64,000 nucleotides of DNA from NCBI GenBank assembly GCA_025024175.1, contig QCXZ01000003.1:36914257-36978256 (forward strand). The letters run 5' to 3'. How positions within the stretch are numbered: position 1 is the stretch's first letter; every line of letters starts with the position of its first letter. The notes under the pieces were generated by a model, which did not search any database, had not been told where the DNA came from, and worked only from the letters and a program-made list of their open reading frames with translations. Positions 46,001 to 58,349 of this stretch are shown piece by piece. Position numbers and translations under genes: made by a program. Source of the stretch: Rhyzopertha dominica (Eukaryota; Arthropoda; Insecta; Coleoptera; Bostrichidae).

Positions 46001-46849
46001 GGTCCTATTCCTATAGTGATAAACCTATTACTTTTAAGGCGATTACTACTTACAATTCAACAAGGATGTTATTTTTCGTATTATTAATAGATAATCGAGG
46101 TTAATATAACAGGTGTGTATTTCAGGAGAAATTTGAGTTACTGATATACTTCACGCTTGTATTACCTAGCAATCCCCAATTTACAAAGCGGGAAAGTTTT
46201 TATTTCTTTATGCTAATTACTCTTTTTACTGCTAACTCTTATTATTATAAATAAAATGCGTATGATATTGCACTAGAAGCCAAAGCCGTAAAAATTATAG
46301 AATCAAGGAAAAGAAAACTAAACGAAGGTAACTGGATGGCATTAGCAATTGATCGAAGTATATGAAGTAATAAGTAATATATTTAGTACAGACCAACTGA
46401 ACACGACAAAATTTATTTGTGAATTATTTGGTCTATTCCAGATTTTAACGAAAAAGTGATTGATAAGTCTGCTTAAAAAAACAAACGCATCGAAAAGTAG
46501 TGAATTTATGTGTGGTATTGTTTTATTTTCAACATTATTATTATTAAACATAAATAATAATTCTTTCATTTTGTCTGCAGCACTGTCAAATTTAAACTAA
46601 ACGAGCCGCCACTGTCATGGGCTTTAATAAAGCTCAAAGTACACGACTAAAAATTTATGTTGCTAGTACATGCACGTTTATTAACACTTTCTTTTTTCAT
46701 AACATCATGTTTAGCGTCGTCTACACGACTAAATNAGATTGTGGTAACTGGTACTAAGACGAGACAAAAACAGAACATGTTAACGATTTTAGGAATAGAA
46801 GATTGCTGCACGCAGCAAATTGATACGTAATCGACTTTAAAGCTGTTTA
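46001..46849. other. AT-rich non-coding sequence
   Basis: No feature recognised. N near 46735. Confidence 0.4.
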
Positions 46850-46960
46850 CAGCTCGCCAGCAAAAGATCATGTAAATGAGACGACTCCTATAGCAAATAG
46901 GATTCGAACTCCGGAATTCCACACTTCGAGTGCAATCAATCACCGCTTCAGAGACACACA
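46850..46960 (-). repeat. Possible tRNA-derived SINE fragment
   Basis: On the minus strand CCGGAGTTCGAATCC resembles an RNA polymerase III B box with a short T-arm, preceded by CTGAAGCGGTGATTG, a weak A-box-like string. No full cloverleaf is visible. It lies within a 156-codon minus-strand open frame that lacks protein-like features. Confidence 0.25.
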
Positions 46961-47399
46961 AAAGGCGGACTTCGAGAGGAACGACTATAGCGCCTCCGGC
47001 GCCTGGGGGAGTAACTACCGCCACTGGATTAGACTTATTTATCATTCCCGAGGAAACCAGCGAAAACATAATTTTTGTTATGCGACGACAGTAAACGAAG
47101 ATAATTTGAGAAATCATTTTCAGTAATTGTCGTGAAAAATTGGAAAATAGATTTACCCCCTGGGATGCTAGTTACAAAAGAATAATATCTCATAATCACA
47201 AATTAAAAAATACTGTTTTGCGGAGGAGATGGCTGTTGACCAAATGCGTAAAAGGAACAATATATTAAAACAATTATGAACGTCTTTCTGCATGGGGAAA
47301 GAAGTTTTAGCGCATTTTCCTTGTATCGTCGTGATGAATTTCATTTCATTTTAAGTATATAGAAGATATCTACATTTCTTATAGAAAACAAACAAACCC

Positions 47400-47690
47400 G
47401 AACAAACTAGACCTAAATTGCACTCACAGGCTGTAACTAAAAGGAAACATTTCCATATCTGCAGTTAGTTGAGGTGCAGAAAGCAAATGGCATAGAAATG
47501 CGTTTTACTTTTCACTTAGTTTCTTTATTCATCCTTTTAAAAGTAGGCACTAAACTCTGTTACAGACTGTCAGTTGGTTCTTTCTTATCAGTATACATCC
47601 TTGTATCTAGTAAAATGAGCTGTTAAATGCAGTCCATCTCCAACCTTTGCATTTTCAAAACGCAACATGGCACAGTCAGTCAATTCAGTA
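47400..47690 (+). repeat. Dispersed repeat R (5' part) and a second short repeat
   Basis: 47405-47510 matches 29785-29890. 47625-47690 (GCAGTCCATCTCCAACCTTT, TTTTCAAAACGC) matches 49640-49685 (GCAGTCGATCTCCAACCTTT, TTTCTAAACGC). Confidence 0.65.
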
Positions 47691-48446
47691 TATTTTGAGT
47701 TAGTGTGCTTGTTTGCAAGGACTGGTAAAATGACAGTCCACAGGGGAATATTACCTATGAACTTTACAAGAAATTAATCTGAAAATTGGAGATTATGGAG
47801 GCAAGAGTTTTAGAATTATGTAGTGGCTACAGAAATTTGCAAAAAGACAGAAAATGTAGATAACACAGTTACTTTACTGTATTGGTGAAGAGGGCTTCAC
47901 AATCTATAACACATTCACATTTGAAGATGTAGCAAAGAGAGATGAAACATTAAAATTTATGTTTTAAGTTTAAAGATTAGTTTACACCCAAGAAAAACTT
48001 CCCCTACGAGCGCAAGCAGCAAAGCAATGAATCTGTATAANAGAACTGATGCCGGCAGTGCCAGTTTCAGCAATGAATCTGTTTGGGTCATCCGTTATTT
48101 TTAGTTATATTAAATGAATTTGCGAAGGACATGGACAAATGGCGAAGTGAGCCAGTTCTTTTAAACATCGATTCTATAAAAATAGGAAGAACCCGCGATA
48201 AGGCAGCCGTGTCAGGACGAGCGTAGAAAAGAGGTGGCTAATTGATTCAGTCAAATTTTGTGTGATTGATAATATTTTTCGAAGTGAACATGGTTAGGCC
48301 TGATACTGTGACATCCATTGCCTCTCCATTCCCCATATACATCATACGAACCGACGCATTCGCAGAAGACTATGCATAACACTGATGTGTTCAATATTAG
48401 ATTCTTTTATCGCTCGTACAGAATCGATTGAGCAGTTTGCCACCAG
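47691..48446. other. AT-rich non-coding sequence
   Basis: Nothing recognised. N near 48041. Confidence 0.4.
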
Positions 48447-48700
48447 AGCTGGCAAAGAACTTGTAACTAAGATACTTTTTAGTAACTAAGTAACACTTGG
48501 TAACTTAGTTGCAGTAACTAAATTACTTTTAATTCGGGTGAAAACGAAACTAATAACGTAGTTCCTTGTTAAAAATGTAACTGTAACTTTTTTGTTGTAA
48601 CATAAGTAAGTTACATCAAAATAACTAAGTTGCCGTCGTAACTTATTTACTCTGCAGTAACTTTTGATCTAATACGCGTTCGCAGATATAAACAAACAAA
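48447..48700 (+). mobile_element. hAT-like terminus (left end only)
   Basis: CAGAGCTGGCAAAGAACTTG is a typical hAT-type end. It is followed by at least ten GTAACT/AGTTAC motifs within about 200 bp. The opposite terminus was not found. Confidence 0.5.
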
Positions 48701-49144
48701 CGCATCTAGAAGGCACTCATTAACAGATGTCAGTTTTGAAAGGTTGGTGTTGCTGAAGGCTAACGATGCAATGAATGAATAAGCTAAGCAAAATCGTCAA
48801 TAAAAATGTAGGGAAAGGTTGCCTATGCCTATATTGTATCACTTATGACATTTTGGGCTCGTCCAATTTTGCAGCTGGTACAGTATAGTCAACCTTGCTC
48901 TACCTAACAGAGAAATGATGGTCCGAGACCAAAGAATATTGTTTTCATTTGTTTATTGAAATTTGTCACATCGGTGCCGGCAGCCAATCAGCGGTGGTGT
49001 AGTTCGAATGCTAGCGCAGGCGCAGAACGCGATACAAGATACAATTGCGAATTGTCGTTGAACGTCTTTTTGTGTGCCAAAACACAAAAATGGTTTGGCT
49101 TTTGCAATAAAATTTATATAATTTCAAAAGTTTTATTAACAAAG

Positions 49145-49330
49145 ATGTCTTTTATGTTGAAACAATTGCAACTACCTGATGATAAATCTTCGTATGTAAA
49201 AATGATGGTAAACAACACCTCGTATGTAGTGAAGGGATACAATTTAAATTAGATACCAGCGCGCAAGCTAGTCTCATATATCAATATCTCAGTTAAAACA
49301 TATGCCAAACAGCATTTTTATTCCAATCAA
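49145..49330 (+). pseudogene. Ty3/Gypsy protease-like fragment
   Basis: LKQLQLPDDKSSYVKMMVNN is followed, after a frameshift, by FKLDTSAQASLIYQYL, which resembles the retropepsin active-site region (consensus LDTGA with Gly replaced by Ser). The extent is short and the assignment depends on one motif. Confidence 0.4.
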
Positions 49331-49859
49331 CAGCTTCCTGTTGCTAGAAGATACAATTCAAAGTGCGAAGACGAAGATGTTCGTGCGTTTTAGAAAATGT
49401 AAAATGTTTTTTAACAGTACTCATCTTACCACATGCTGGACGATAACTTAATCAACAATTTAGTACCTACAATAGGTATCTGAAATTTATAATGTCCCGG
49501 ATTATACACGTTCAAGCTTACTTAGGTTAAGTTAGTTTAAGTTCGAGTCAAACAAAATTTTGTTTATCAACTTAGCTGTTACAGTTTTATTTATTGTGAA
49601 AAGAGTTACCTATGTACCAACCTGCTAAATAAAAGCAGTCGATCTCCAACCTTTTGTATTTTCTAAACGCGACTAAACCATAGACGTAAGTGATAGAGAT
49701 ACTTTACTGGAGGACCCAATGTCCGACCATACATTACCTTCCGCTTTTGTATTTTGTTTAACTCGAACCGCAGACATTACCGTCAGATATTGTAATAGCA
49801 CCATCTACGTGGACTATAAAAGCGAATAATTGAAAACAAATTTTCAAAAGCAAACCTCA
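49331..49859. other. Non-coding; short repeat copy at 49620-49690
   Basis: The repeat shared with 47.6 kb lies here; otherwise nothing was recognised. Confidence 0.35.
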
Positions 49860-50160
49860 CGTACTGCATCGCATAAATGTTACATTCAGCTCGACGGTCT
49901 GCAACTAATTACATGTTTCACTTTAACTTCAGTTGGTTAATTTGGACAGCACGCCACTGAGTGGTATTTACGGCCGGGCGAGTTCCGAGACATGGTGCTA
50001 AACTGATAACGGAATTTATTCTGCTTGGACGTTGTGTAAGTGTTGCGCTGATGGACATTGTATTAATCACCCTTGACGCTGGTCCGTCAGACGCTTATCT
50101 GTAACGTGCTATTACACGCTGCAAAAGAGCGAGTTGTTAGATATAAGCTGCTTTACAGCT
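49860..50160. other. GC-richer unique island, candidate regulatory sequence
   Basis: Balanced composition (for example TACGGCCGGGCGAGTTCCGA) with TATTAATCACCC near 50065 and no repeat partner in the window. No coding frame. Confidence 0.25.
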
Positions 50161-50944
50161 TTTTAGTTCAACAAATACTTAGTTTCAAACAAGTGACGCG
50201 GCTAATGTACCTTCTACCAGCAACATAGAGAACTGAAACGGGATAGAGTATCAAATGCAAATCGCCGAAAAACAAAGTAAATTAGTGAGCGACTATAAAA
50301 TCTACTTATTACTAATTGAAAGTAGAAAGAAAGTATAGTACTTGAAAGTAGATTTAGAAGACGAAAAATGTAAAAAAATATGATACTAAACAACACAGTC
50401 TACATACAATTTTATGGAAAATACGTCAACAACTTGTTATTTCGTAATAATCCCCAAAACAAATATGAAAAACTATAATTTACTAAACACTAAACTTCTT
50501 CCATATGACCTTAACCTTATGAAACTTACCAAGCCACATCAAAAACCGACACAATCCAACAAGCACAACTATAACAGAGAACGGATATCTTACAAAATAC
50601 ATAGGAATAGTGACAATGTAGAAAGCTGACAAAAACTAGAACAGACTGACCCAAACAAACAGAAACCAAGCAACAAACAAAAGTTACATTTCATATTACT
50701 CCCTAACATTCCCACACTATTACAAAGAATACAAAATACTAAAAAATAATAAAGACATTTGCAGAGCTCAAAACGAAGCCTACAAAACGCACACAGTGCA
50801 TACCATGTGGCGACTGCCAAAAACAAATTGACCTTAGAAAGAGAATATAAGAACACTAACAGAAAAACGTACCAATTGCATATACGACCGCCCCGACATT
50901 TTAAACTTAAACATTAACGGTCGATTCCTCTTCCTTTTGATAAA
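50161..50944. other. Non-coding; possible Penelope-type remnant
   Basis: Around 50795-50830 the plus strand can be read as CIPCGDCQK, resembling the Cys motif before GIY-YIG endonuclease domains of some retroelements, but no continuous frame supports it. Confidence 0.2.
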
Positions 50945-51065
50945 GTTGATGTTAGTTAAAATCAACCCAGTAACCATGACAACACCTTAGAATAAGATAT
51001 GTGATTGGATTAGATTTTAAAAACAGGGTTGGTTTTAGCTTAAAATAGAGAAGAGAAACGGACCC
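50945..51065 (+). repeat. Repeat module shared with the 60-kb hAT element
   Basis: AAAGTTGATGTTAGTTAAAA, TCAACCCAGTAACCATG and TTTTAGCTTAAAATAGAGAA match 60924-61028 in order, with an extra segment after ACCATG here. Confidence 0.8.
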
Positions 51066-53529
51066 AAGTATACATAGGGCAGTGAAAAATTTCCGTAATG
51101 TAGTAGCCCGAATTATGCTACCAAGAAACATTCTGTTAGATATTTTGGTGTCTTTAACAGTTTGTAAAAATCTTATTTATTTAAGCTTGTGTTTTTTTAA
51201 ATATAGACTTTGCAAGCAGCTCAAGTGGTTTCCGTCTTCTACACGCAAAAATGTGACAAATTTAATAAAAATTAAAAAGTTAAGAAATTTTAACCTGCCA
51301 CATTTTAATTGGCTAAGTGTCAATTTTCACATGACCCATGGCTACAAATAACTTCACCAAGCATACCGAATAAATGATTCGCTAGCGTCCCTGCTTTTGC
51401 CGGCGAATTCAAGAATTCACGGATTACTGATAGGTGGCGCCCCATTTTAAGGATATAATTTTTTAATAAGCTAAGCACAATGTGATACAATTTCCATTTT
51501 ACTGGATAAACGTTAGGTTTTATTTTCTTTTCAAGTTATAAAACTACAAATACTAACCATTCAGTGTATCGTCATTACCTAGTATAAAATTACCATGTAA
51601 TAACAATGCTTATCGCAATATAATAATTAAGATGCTATGTACTACAACACATTTGTTTGTCTGCATACTCCAAGCGACCTTAAATTTCGCCAAATCAAAT
51701 GTTAAACAACGTATTTAACAACAATAAAACTATGATAAGTTCAAAAACACTTAAAAGGGAAATGTAACTTGTGAAACAATACTTAATTTTAAAAATAGAG
51801 CACCTAACCTATTCCGTGTTCTGTTCAGAGCGTACTGAAAGTTTATATTGCATATTTCTATGTCACGTCCTTCTATTGCACTCTAAATAAGATGATAAAA
51901 AAATAGCAAAGAAATTAATAATCTTAAACTTTAAGTTGCCACCATCTGTCGGTAAGATTTGGAACCTCTATCTAAGGCGGCCAGTTTTGTTGCATAACAG
52001 ATACGACGTTACTCGCTTGAGTTTGTTTTTAGTAATGCCAACAATGGAAAATAAATAATTTTTAATATTTTCAAATTGTTTCCTACGTCCATATACTCCA
52101 GTTCCGTTCTTAAGACGCATTTGCAATTTGTTCTTTTATTATTTGCGTTAACAGTATCTATTTTAAAAATAAAGAGTCTGAAGAAAACGCGGAAACCGTC
52201 ACTACAGGTAATAACTTTGCATCCGTACTGGAACCCAAAAACTAAAATTAAAAAAATACAGTTGCACTACTCGTCAAAATTAAAAAAAAATAGAATATTA
52301 TAAAAAATTCCGTATATTTGCTGTCTATTGTTAATTTCCACAATAAACTGGAAAAATGTTAGGCATGGTTAGCAGACACTAAGGTACACTTTTTATACAC
52401 TCTCTATAGATACCATTTTTTCTTTGCATTTTTATTGCAGAGGCATGCCATCGTTTCCCAAATTAAAAGATAAAATATTACTTTACTTAATTAGCAATTT
52501 AACCCTCACCTTATCTGACAAACTAAAGGGATGTGTACAAAAACTGTTAAAAATCACCTCCTCTTTTTCATATACAAGATTGAGTTTTGTCTCACGGGCT
52601 GGCGAAATATCTAATATTTATTTACAGGAACATTGCGAATTAGGCAGGTTTATAGGTAACATTTTCTGATTTCCAAGAGTAGCATAACGCCTATCTATTT
52701 CAAAACCATCTTTATATATTTAGCGTAATGGTTTGGTCTAACTATTCTTTCGATTATCTTACAAACAAAATAAACTGTTTTCAACTTTAAAGGACGTCCA
52801 GTCATTCGTCGGTCTTATTGCAGTTACATATTAGAGAGATGTTTGGTTGCTTTAGGGTTACCTTTACGTCTCCCCTTTGTGAACTATATGAAAGTCCTGA
52901 AGCTAAATCTCCATCAAGTGGTTATGCTTAGATTGTCACGTCAAATCTACACCTCTCTATCATTCTGCCTTCACTACAGATTGGCTCTCGACACTCGGCG
53001 ACGGTTCCATCAATTACGTCTATCCACTGCCAATAGAAGTTTAGCAAAACATTTAAATCTTTCGCTGACAGGGTCCCTCAGGGTAAAAACCGCTTTCGCC
53101 GCTTTATAAATTCAGAAACATTGACTGTCAGTTATGCCAACGGCAGAATAAATGTACTGTAATGGTAATGAAGGAACAACCGATATAAAACTAATGAATT
53201 TAAGATTGGTGTATGGACAAACGTCTTATAATTATATAAAATAGATCATCTCAGTTTTCAATGTTAACAGAGCAGAAGAAGTAAAAATTAAATTTGTGAG
53301 TTTCTAAACACAATATTACAATCTATGTTTAATTGCAACAATTTTTTATCAAGACAAAAAGTACTGTTAATTGCAAAACCTATCTCAAGCTATTACTTAA
53401 TAGCTGGTAACTAGTAGCTTCTAAAACATTAATTTAAGTAGTAAAACATTCCCATGTGTGTCACTAATTGACGCCTATTGATGATTGGTTGAGATCACGA
53501 AAACTTCCTTTAATTTACCTATAAGGTAA
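51066..53529. other. AT-rich non-coding sequence
   Basis: Short frames only. At 52793 DVQSFVGLI recalls a Gypsy RT block and near 53070 DRVPQG recalls non-LTR RT, but neither extends. Nothing firmly assigned. Confidence 0.35.
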
Positions 53530-53860
53530 TATGATACAAGGCGTAGAACGTGACACCCCCTGTTCCGTTAATTGAACCGCCCTCGAAACATCGGAACCCA
53601 TGTAAACCAACACCCCCTTCCCCATTAGGGTAATTAATCACGAACTCTTTAAAAATACTACACTGCTAATGATCGTAATACCTCCGTCATCCTGCCTCAC
53701 AAAAGCTTCAAGTAACACGCCAGCGCTTTGTTCCAGTCTTGGCGCTGAGTTCCTACTCACACCTAAAGGGTCCGGTCTTTGTGAAGGACGCCCCTTCCAT
53801 CTTGAGTTGGAGAATTGTAGCCGTGCCGACCGACAGTTTCGATTGTTACGATGACTGACT
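53530..53860. other. GC-richer unique island, candidate regulatory sequence
   Basis: Contains CCGTTAATTGAACCGCC and AGGGTAATTAATCACG (homeodomain-type cores) in balanced, unrepeated sequence. A 61-codon plus-strand frame overlaps but has no recognisable domain. Confidence 0.25.
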
Positions 53861-55679
53861 GAAATGAAAATTGAGTCCCCAGTCCCAAGTTTATCATTAC
53901 GTGCAGTACTGCCGTTTACTCGTCACCAAAAGATCAAGTTCACTGTGTTCCTTTTTAGGTGATTTCTACGGGTGGGAAGCTTTTTTCTGTGAGTGCTAGA
54001 AATCCACATAGAATATGCTAGGGAGTTTCAACCTCCTCTGAGGCATCTGCAACGATCCAAATTATTTCAAATTTTCGTACCAAATTACGGATACTCTTCA
54101 CACTTGTATCGCCCGAATTATTTTCATAAAATTACACAATGACAACTTATTATAATAAAATGTTTTTACAATACATATGCATTGTTAAACCGTAACACTC
54201 ACCATAACCAAATTGTATTATTGTGTGAGCAAAATTTCAATACTGACATTTCTAGTTATACCGTTTCGATAGGCAAAAATTCAAATCAGACAGTTACGTA
54301 TGGACCACAGTAAACTTTTCTAATGACACAACTTATACTCTACCATAAAGATTAGTTTTTACTACAATTTTTATTTTACCATCTTTTTTAAATAACTTTG
54401 TGATACATTATTGTTCCTCTAGACAATCTCCCTGAATAGACAGATTTGGAGCAGTGCGTTTAAATTTACTTTAAAATACTTTTAAATATACTTCTTATTT
54501 CATGAGTTTCCAGATTATGTCAAGTTCTGTTTGCCAAATAAGCACTTTTTTCAAAGTTCCCGCGGGTCTTTCGGCGGTCTATGCATACCCCCGTCGAAAG
54601 TTCCCGATGTTTCCAGAGAAATCTCCCTATCGCTCTCGAATCTTCGACATTATTCGATCGATAGAATATACTCGAAGATCATAACAGTACTTTAGGCAAC
54701 CACACGAACATAGTGTCAGTCTTCTTGTCTAAACCGCAGGCGTTCGGATGTCCACTTCGTAACAATATGATGTAATGTACCTGGATCGCATTTAAGTCAT
54801 TAGAATACATTTTAAGTTGTGTTTTAATTTTTTTGTAAACATCTATTAATATTATTATTATTATAGTAATAACTTTAAACTGTTTGTTTTTTTAATCTTG
54901 AGTAAAGGATAATTGTTGTTTTAATTCTGTTCGCACACATCATGCAATTGATCATAGACTGAATTGTGTTGTTGTAGACTCATACTGACATCTATCATAC
55001 GGGAAAAGTCTAACCATATCATAAAACGCCGGCATCTGTTGTATAGAAAAGCGAAATGCTTACCGTCAAATTGCGTAGTTTAGAAGCCGATTGCATAGAA
55101 AATGAAGAAGCCGAATTGTTCACAAAACATTTTAATGAGCGCTCATATATGTTCAGCAAGGTATCAAGATCTCATCACCCTAGATTTTGTCAAAGAATTG
55201 TGTTTGAGTGCCAGGAGTTGACCCCAGAGATCTTCAGAAATATCAGGCAAGCATTTAAGTCACCACTCAACATTTGTATGGAATTTATGGGATTCATCTT
55301 GGTCATTATTAGGTTGAAAATTCATGTAATTTTACAAACAGGTTTTTAAAAAATATTTTTCGACAAAAATTTGATCGTTTTTTTTCTTCATAGTGAGATG
55401 TTACTTAACCCCCCATCTCTATTCAAAAATGAAGAGTGAGGTCTGCAAAGGATGAAGGGTTGTTCTGACAATTTCGAACATAACTGGCTGTGCCCTCCGA
55501 AATAAATTCGACCTGTTTCAGGCTTTTACTTAAATTTTTCTCTGATACGAATTATTGAGGGCGACGCGCTTTCATTGAAACCCCAAGTATTATTATTATC
55601 ATTTTATGACACATCTTTTATTTAAGAGTAGTATAAATAAATGATGTGGACACGTCTTACCAGCACTCTGGCAATTATT
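53861..55679. other. Non-coding; TTCGA-rich patch near 54590-54680
   Basis: TCTCGAATCTTCGAC, TATTCGATCGATAGAATA and CTCGAAGATC form overlapping short inverted strings near 54635-54680. The remainder is AT-rich and unassigned. Confidence 0.3.
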
Positions 55680-55790
55680 TAGTAAAGACCGTTTATCAGG
55701 TCATCTATAGCGGTAGCTTTACAAACTACAGTCTAGGTTGTTACGGTCGGTAAGTACAGAGACCTACATTGTTGATTGCTTGATTGACGT
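55680..55790 (+). repeat. Dispersed repeat, pair with 16.5 kb
   Basis: Matches 16505-16605 in order and orientation (GCTTTACAAACTACA, GGTTGTTACGGTC, AGAGACCTAC). Confidence 0.6.
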
Positions 55791-56024
55791 TTAGACCCAT
55801 TGGAAAAGTTCAGCGAAAAAAGGAGTCCAATGAAATAAGATAACTTTGTATTATTAATATGAGTCAGATTCATGTTAGTCTAAAGAACTACTTCCTCTAA
55901 CACGTATTTAAGATACACTGTTCATCACAGATTCATCAAAGATCAGCTACGAGGGATTTTTTACTTTTAAATTGTACTTAGTTTCCATTAGGTACATATA
56001 TGAAACAAAATAAAACACTAAAAA

Positions 56025-56130
56025 TAGTGTTGCGCTGAGACGAGACGAGAAAAGATTTTGGCATTCTCGATCTCGATTTTGATGCCGCATTCTCGATCTC
56101 AAATCGAGAATCTCGAATTTTATGTTCGTA
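56025..56130 (+). mobile_element. hAT-like terminus (left end only)
   Basis: TAGTGTTGCGCTGAGACGAG resembles a hAT-type end and is followed by repeated TCTCGATCTCGA and CGAGAATCTCGA motifs. No partner end was found. Confidence 0.4.
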
Positions 56131-57422
56131 TTACGGATAGTCGCAATAAACATAATACGAAACGATTTATTAAAATATCGGTTATCGATTCGATTTTGTG
56201 TATCACACTAAAACTAATTTATTTATGGAACACACAGGACCAAGTGAAACAGTTCACCTAGGTAACTAAAAATATTTATAGGTTATAAGCTTTCCGCATA
56301 AGTTACTTATTTTATTATATCTGCACTGTACCTACAGCCTTACTGTTCTCTGACGTACAGCATCAGATTGTCATAGCTAACTCAACCGTCATATTTGGGC
56401 TTACTAACGGTGCTAGAAAGTAAAGTTGTAGGTATGCATTTTCACGACTATTCAGTATATAACCATTAAATACCAGGTAAGATTTGCAGGTTCTTATATC
56501 AAATTGGTAAATTCTGTCACATATGTGAATACATTAATAAGACCACAACAACTGAACATTCTTAATACCGTAAAATAGAAATGGGTATTTATCAGTGACT
56601 ATATCACAATACTAATAATCAATATATTCATTTTAAAACAGTAAAGAAAAGATACCGAAAGAGGGAGGGGTTTAACAGGCTAGCTAACACTGCATTGAAA
56701 TTATCAAATAGGCATAACGTTAACACAAAATGTGGCACAATGTCTATATTTGTTGTATCCAGCAATTCAGTTGATGAATATTCAAATTCCCATTCATTCG
56801 TTTATTAGGTTCTAAGTAATCAACAACAGATTTTCAAAGCGTCTTTGCACAATAATGAACTTAGGTTACTTTCATTATACACATTGCTTTACCATGTTAT
56901 TCTACAAATTCCTTTGATTGAAATATTTTGAAATTTAAATACGTACCTCTGAACTTTGCTTTTCTCTATTCACTATTACATCAATAAAAACGAAGGTTTG
57001 TGTGTATTTTATTTGCACAATTCTTCATTGCCGTAGGTAGAAAGACTACCAGCTTTCTAATTACTCCTTGATTCCTATACTGCTTAATCATATCCTTCAT
57101 ATCAGTAAATAAATAGTGTAGGTAACTAGTTTACCTTAAACCGTTAGATGTAAATCGTTATAATTTCGGAAAAAATCCATTAAAATGCCAAAGACTTATT
57201 TTTCTCGCCTAGTATTAAATACTTTGCATTTCACGACAAATAGCGTTATGTTTCTTTACACTGTGCCGGCGTTTCACGATATGTCTAGGCTTTATGCGAT
57301 ATGACGGATTTCACTACGAGACTACGACAAACAAATTAATCTATAAATCGAATAGTTCCGTAGACATAAACACATATCTCGTTGTCGGAGAAAAAGCCTA
57401 TATGAAAACCCCTTTTTTTCAG
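56131..57422 (+). other. Intron upstream of the Dscam-like exon
   Basis: AT-rich sequence ending in a polypyrimidine tract and CAG at 57420-57422. No other exon was seen. Confidence 0.6.
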
Positions 57423-57749
57423 GACTGGCCTTAAGTTTCGACTCCCACCTGCGTGGGCCGGCGTTCGTGATGGAACCCCCTTCCCGCTTGGAATTTTCCA
57501 ACTCTAGCGGGGGCTGGCTAGACTGCTCGGCCTCCGGGAGTCCTCAGCCGTCAATAGACTGGCTTTCCGTGGATGGGACATCCGTCGGCGACGTGTCCGG
57601 AATCAGAAGGGTGCTCAGGAACGGGACGCTGGTGCTCCAGCCCTTTGCGGCCGCCGCCTACCGACAGGACATACACAGCACCGTGTACCGGTGCGTGGCG
57701 TCGAATACGGTCGGCAGGATAATCAGCAGGGACGTGCAAGTTAGAGCTG
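57423..57749 (+). CDS. Dscam-family internal exon, first Ig domain
   Basis: Encodes a complete immunoglobulin domain of a Dscam-type neuronal adhesion receptor, which acts extracellularly in homophilic recognition. The exon runs from CCTTTTTTTCAG|GA to GAGCTG|GTAAGA, is 327 nt and phase 1 at both ends. The reading begins near SHLRGPAFVMEPPSRLEFSN. Ig residues are Cys (57524), Trp (57560, IDWL) and Cys (57692, VYRC). DGTSVGDV, NGTLVLQPF, YRQDIHSTVYRCVASN and ISRDVQVRA are hallmark strings of the Dscam first Ig. Two Asn-glycosylation sequons (NSSG, NGTL) are present. It is strikingly GC-rich against its surroundings. Reading into the intron stops after about ten codons. Which Dscam paralog is not resolved. 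Confidence 0.88.
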
Positions 57750-58349
57750 GTAAGATTTGTTTGGACATGGATTTTGCATAATGGGGCTTAAGCGGACGTG
57801 GGAGGCAATAATGGAACCTTGTTCCCGCGAACAGCGGGAGCTTTCAACAAACTGGAATGAAAGCTCTCAAATCCTAATATCGTGGCATTATTACATTGCG
57901 AAGAATATCAAGGAGCCACAAAATAATAGTATAATAAAGGGTTGTTGCTACAATTATGTCAATAACTATCAAGCGGGTGCTGTCCCACCGGGAATTTCCC
58001 GTTGGGTCCTCGGGCCAAGCGCCCTCTTGCCAAAGCAAAATAGCGGTAAATATCAGTTTTCGGGACTGCATTTCGAAAATAAGGGCGAGATAACTTTTTG
58101 TGGAAATATCTCGGTAAATATTATCGTACCGAAAATCGTACTTCTTTGTAATAATGAAACGGTCAATAACTATTATTATACTGGTCCCAGGGAAATTTCG
58201 TTATATGACACTTGTAAAGTTCCACCCCTAATTATTGCTCTTTTAGTTACAATGAACCCTTAGTTGTAAACAGCAGTCCCCTAATTAGCATAAACCGACA
58301 GATGCTCGGGCAAGCCACCGGCATCTATCAGGACCGTCTTCATGTTTAT
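57750..58349 (+). other. Intron following the Dscam-like exon
   Basis: Starts with GTAAGA. A 168-codon open frame (57757-58263) crosses it but has no family resemblance and no splice logic, so it is treated as chance. Confidence 0.55.

Noticed and set aside
46647..47117. 156-codon minus-strand open frame
   Set aside because: It covers a tRNA-like B-box region, contains an N and has no protein-family resemblance.
50750..50850. Penelope-type GIY-YIG Cys motif (CIPCGDCQK)
   Set aside because: A single short motif with no continuous frame and no reverse transcriptase nearby.
52780..53110. Reverse transcriptase fragments (DVQSFVGLI, DRVPQG)
   Set aside because: Motifs are too short, belong to different RT classes and do not extend into neighbouring conserved blocks.
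57757..58263. 168-codon plus-strand open frame just after the Dscam-like exon
   Set aside because: It is in a different frame from the exon, begins inside the intron after a clear donor, and shows no domain or recognisable family. Most likely chance openness.
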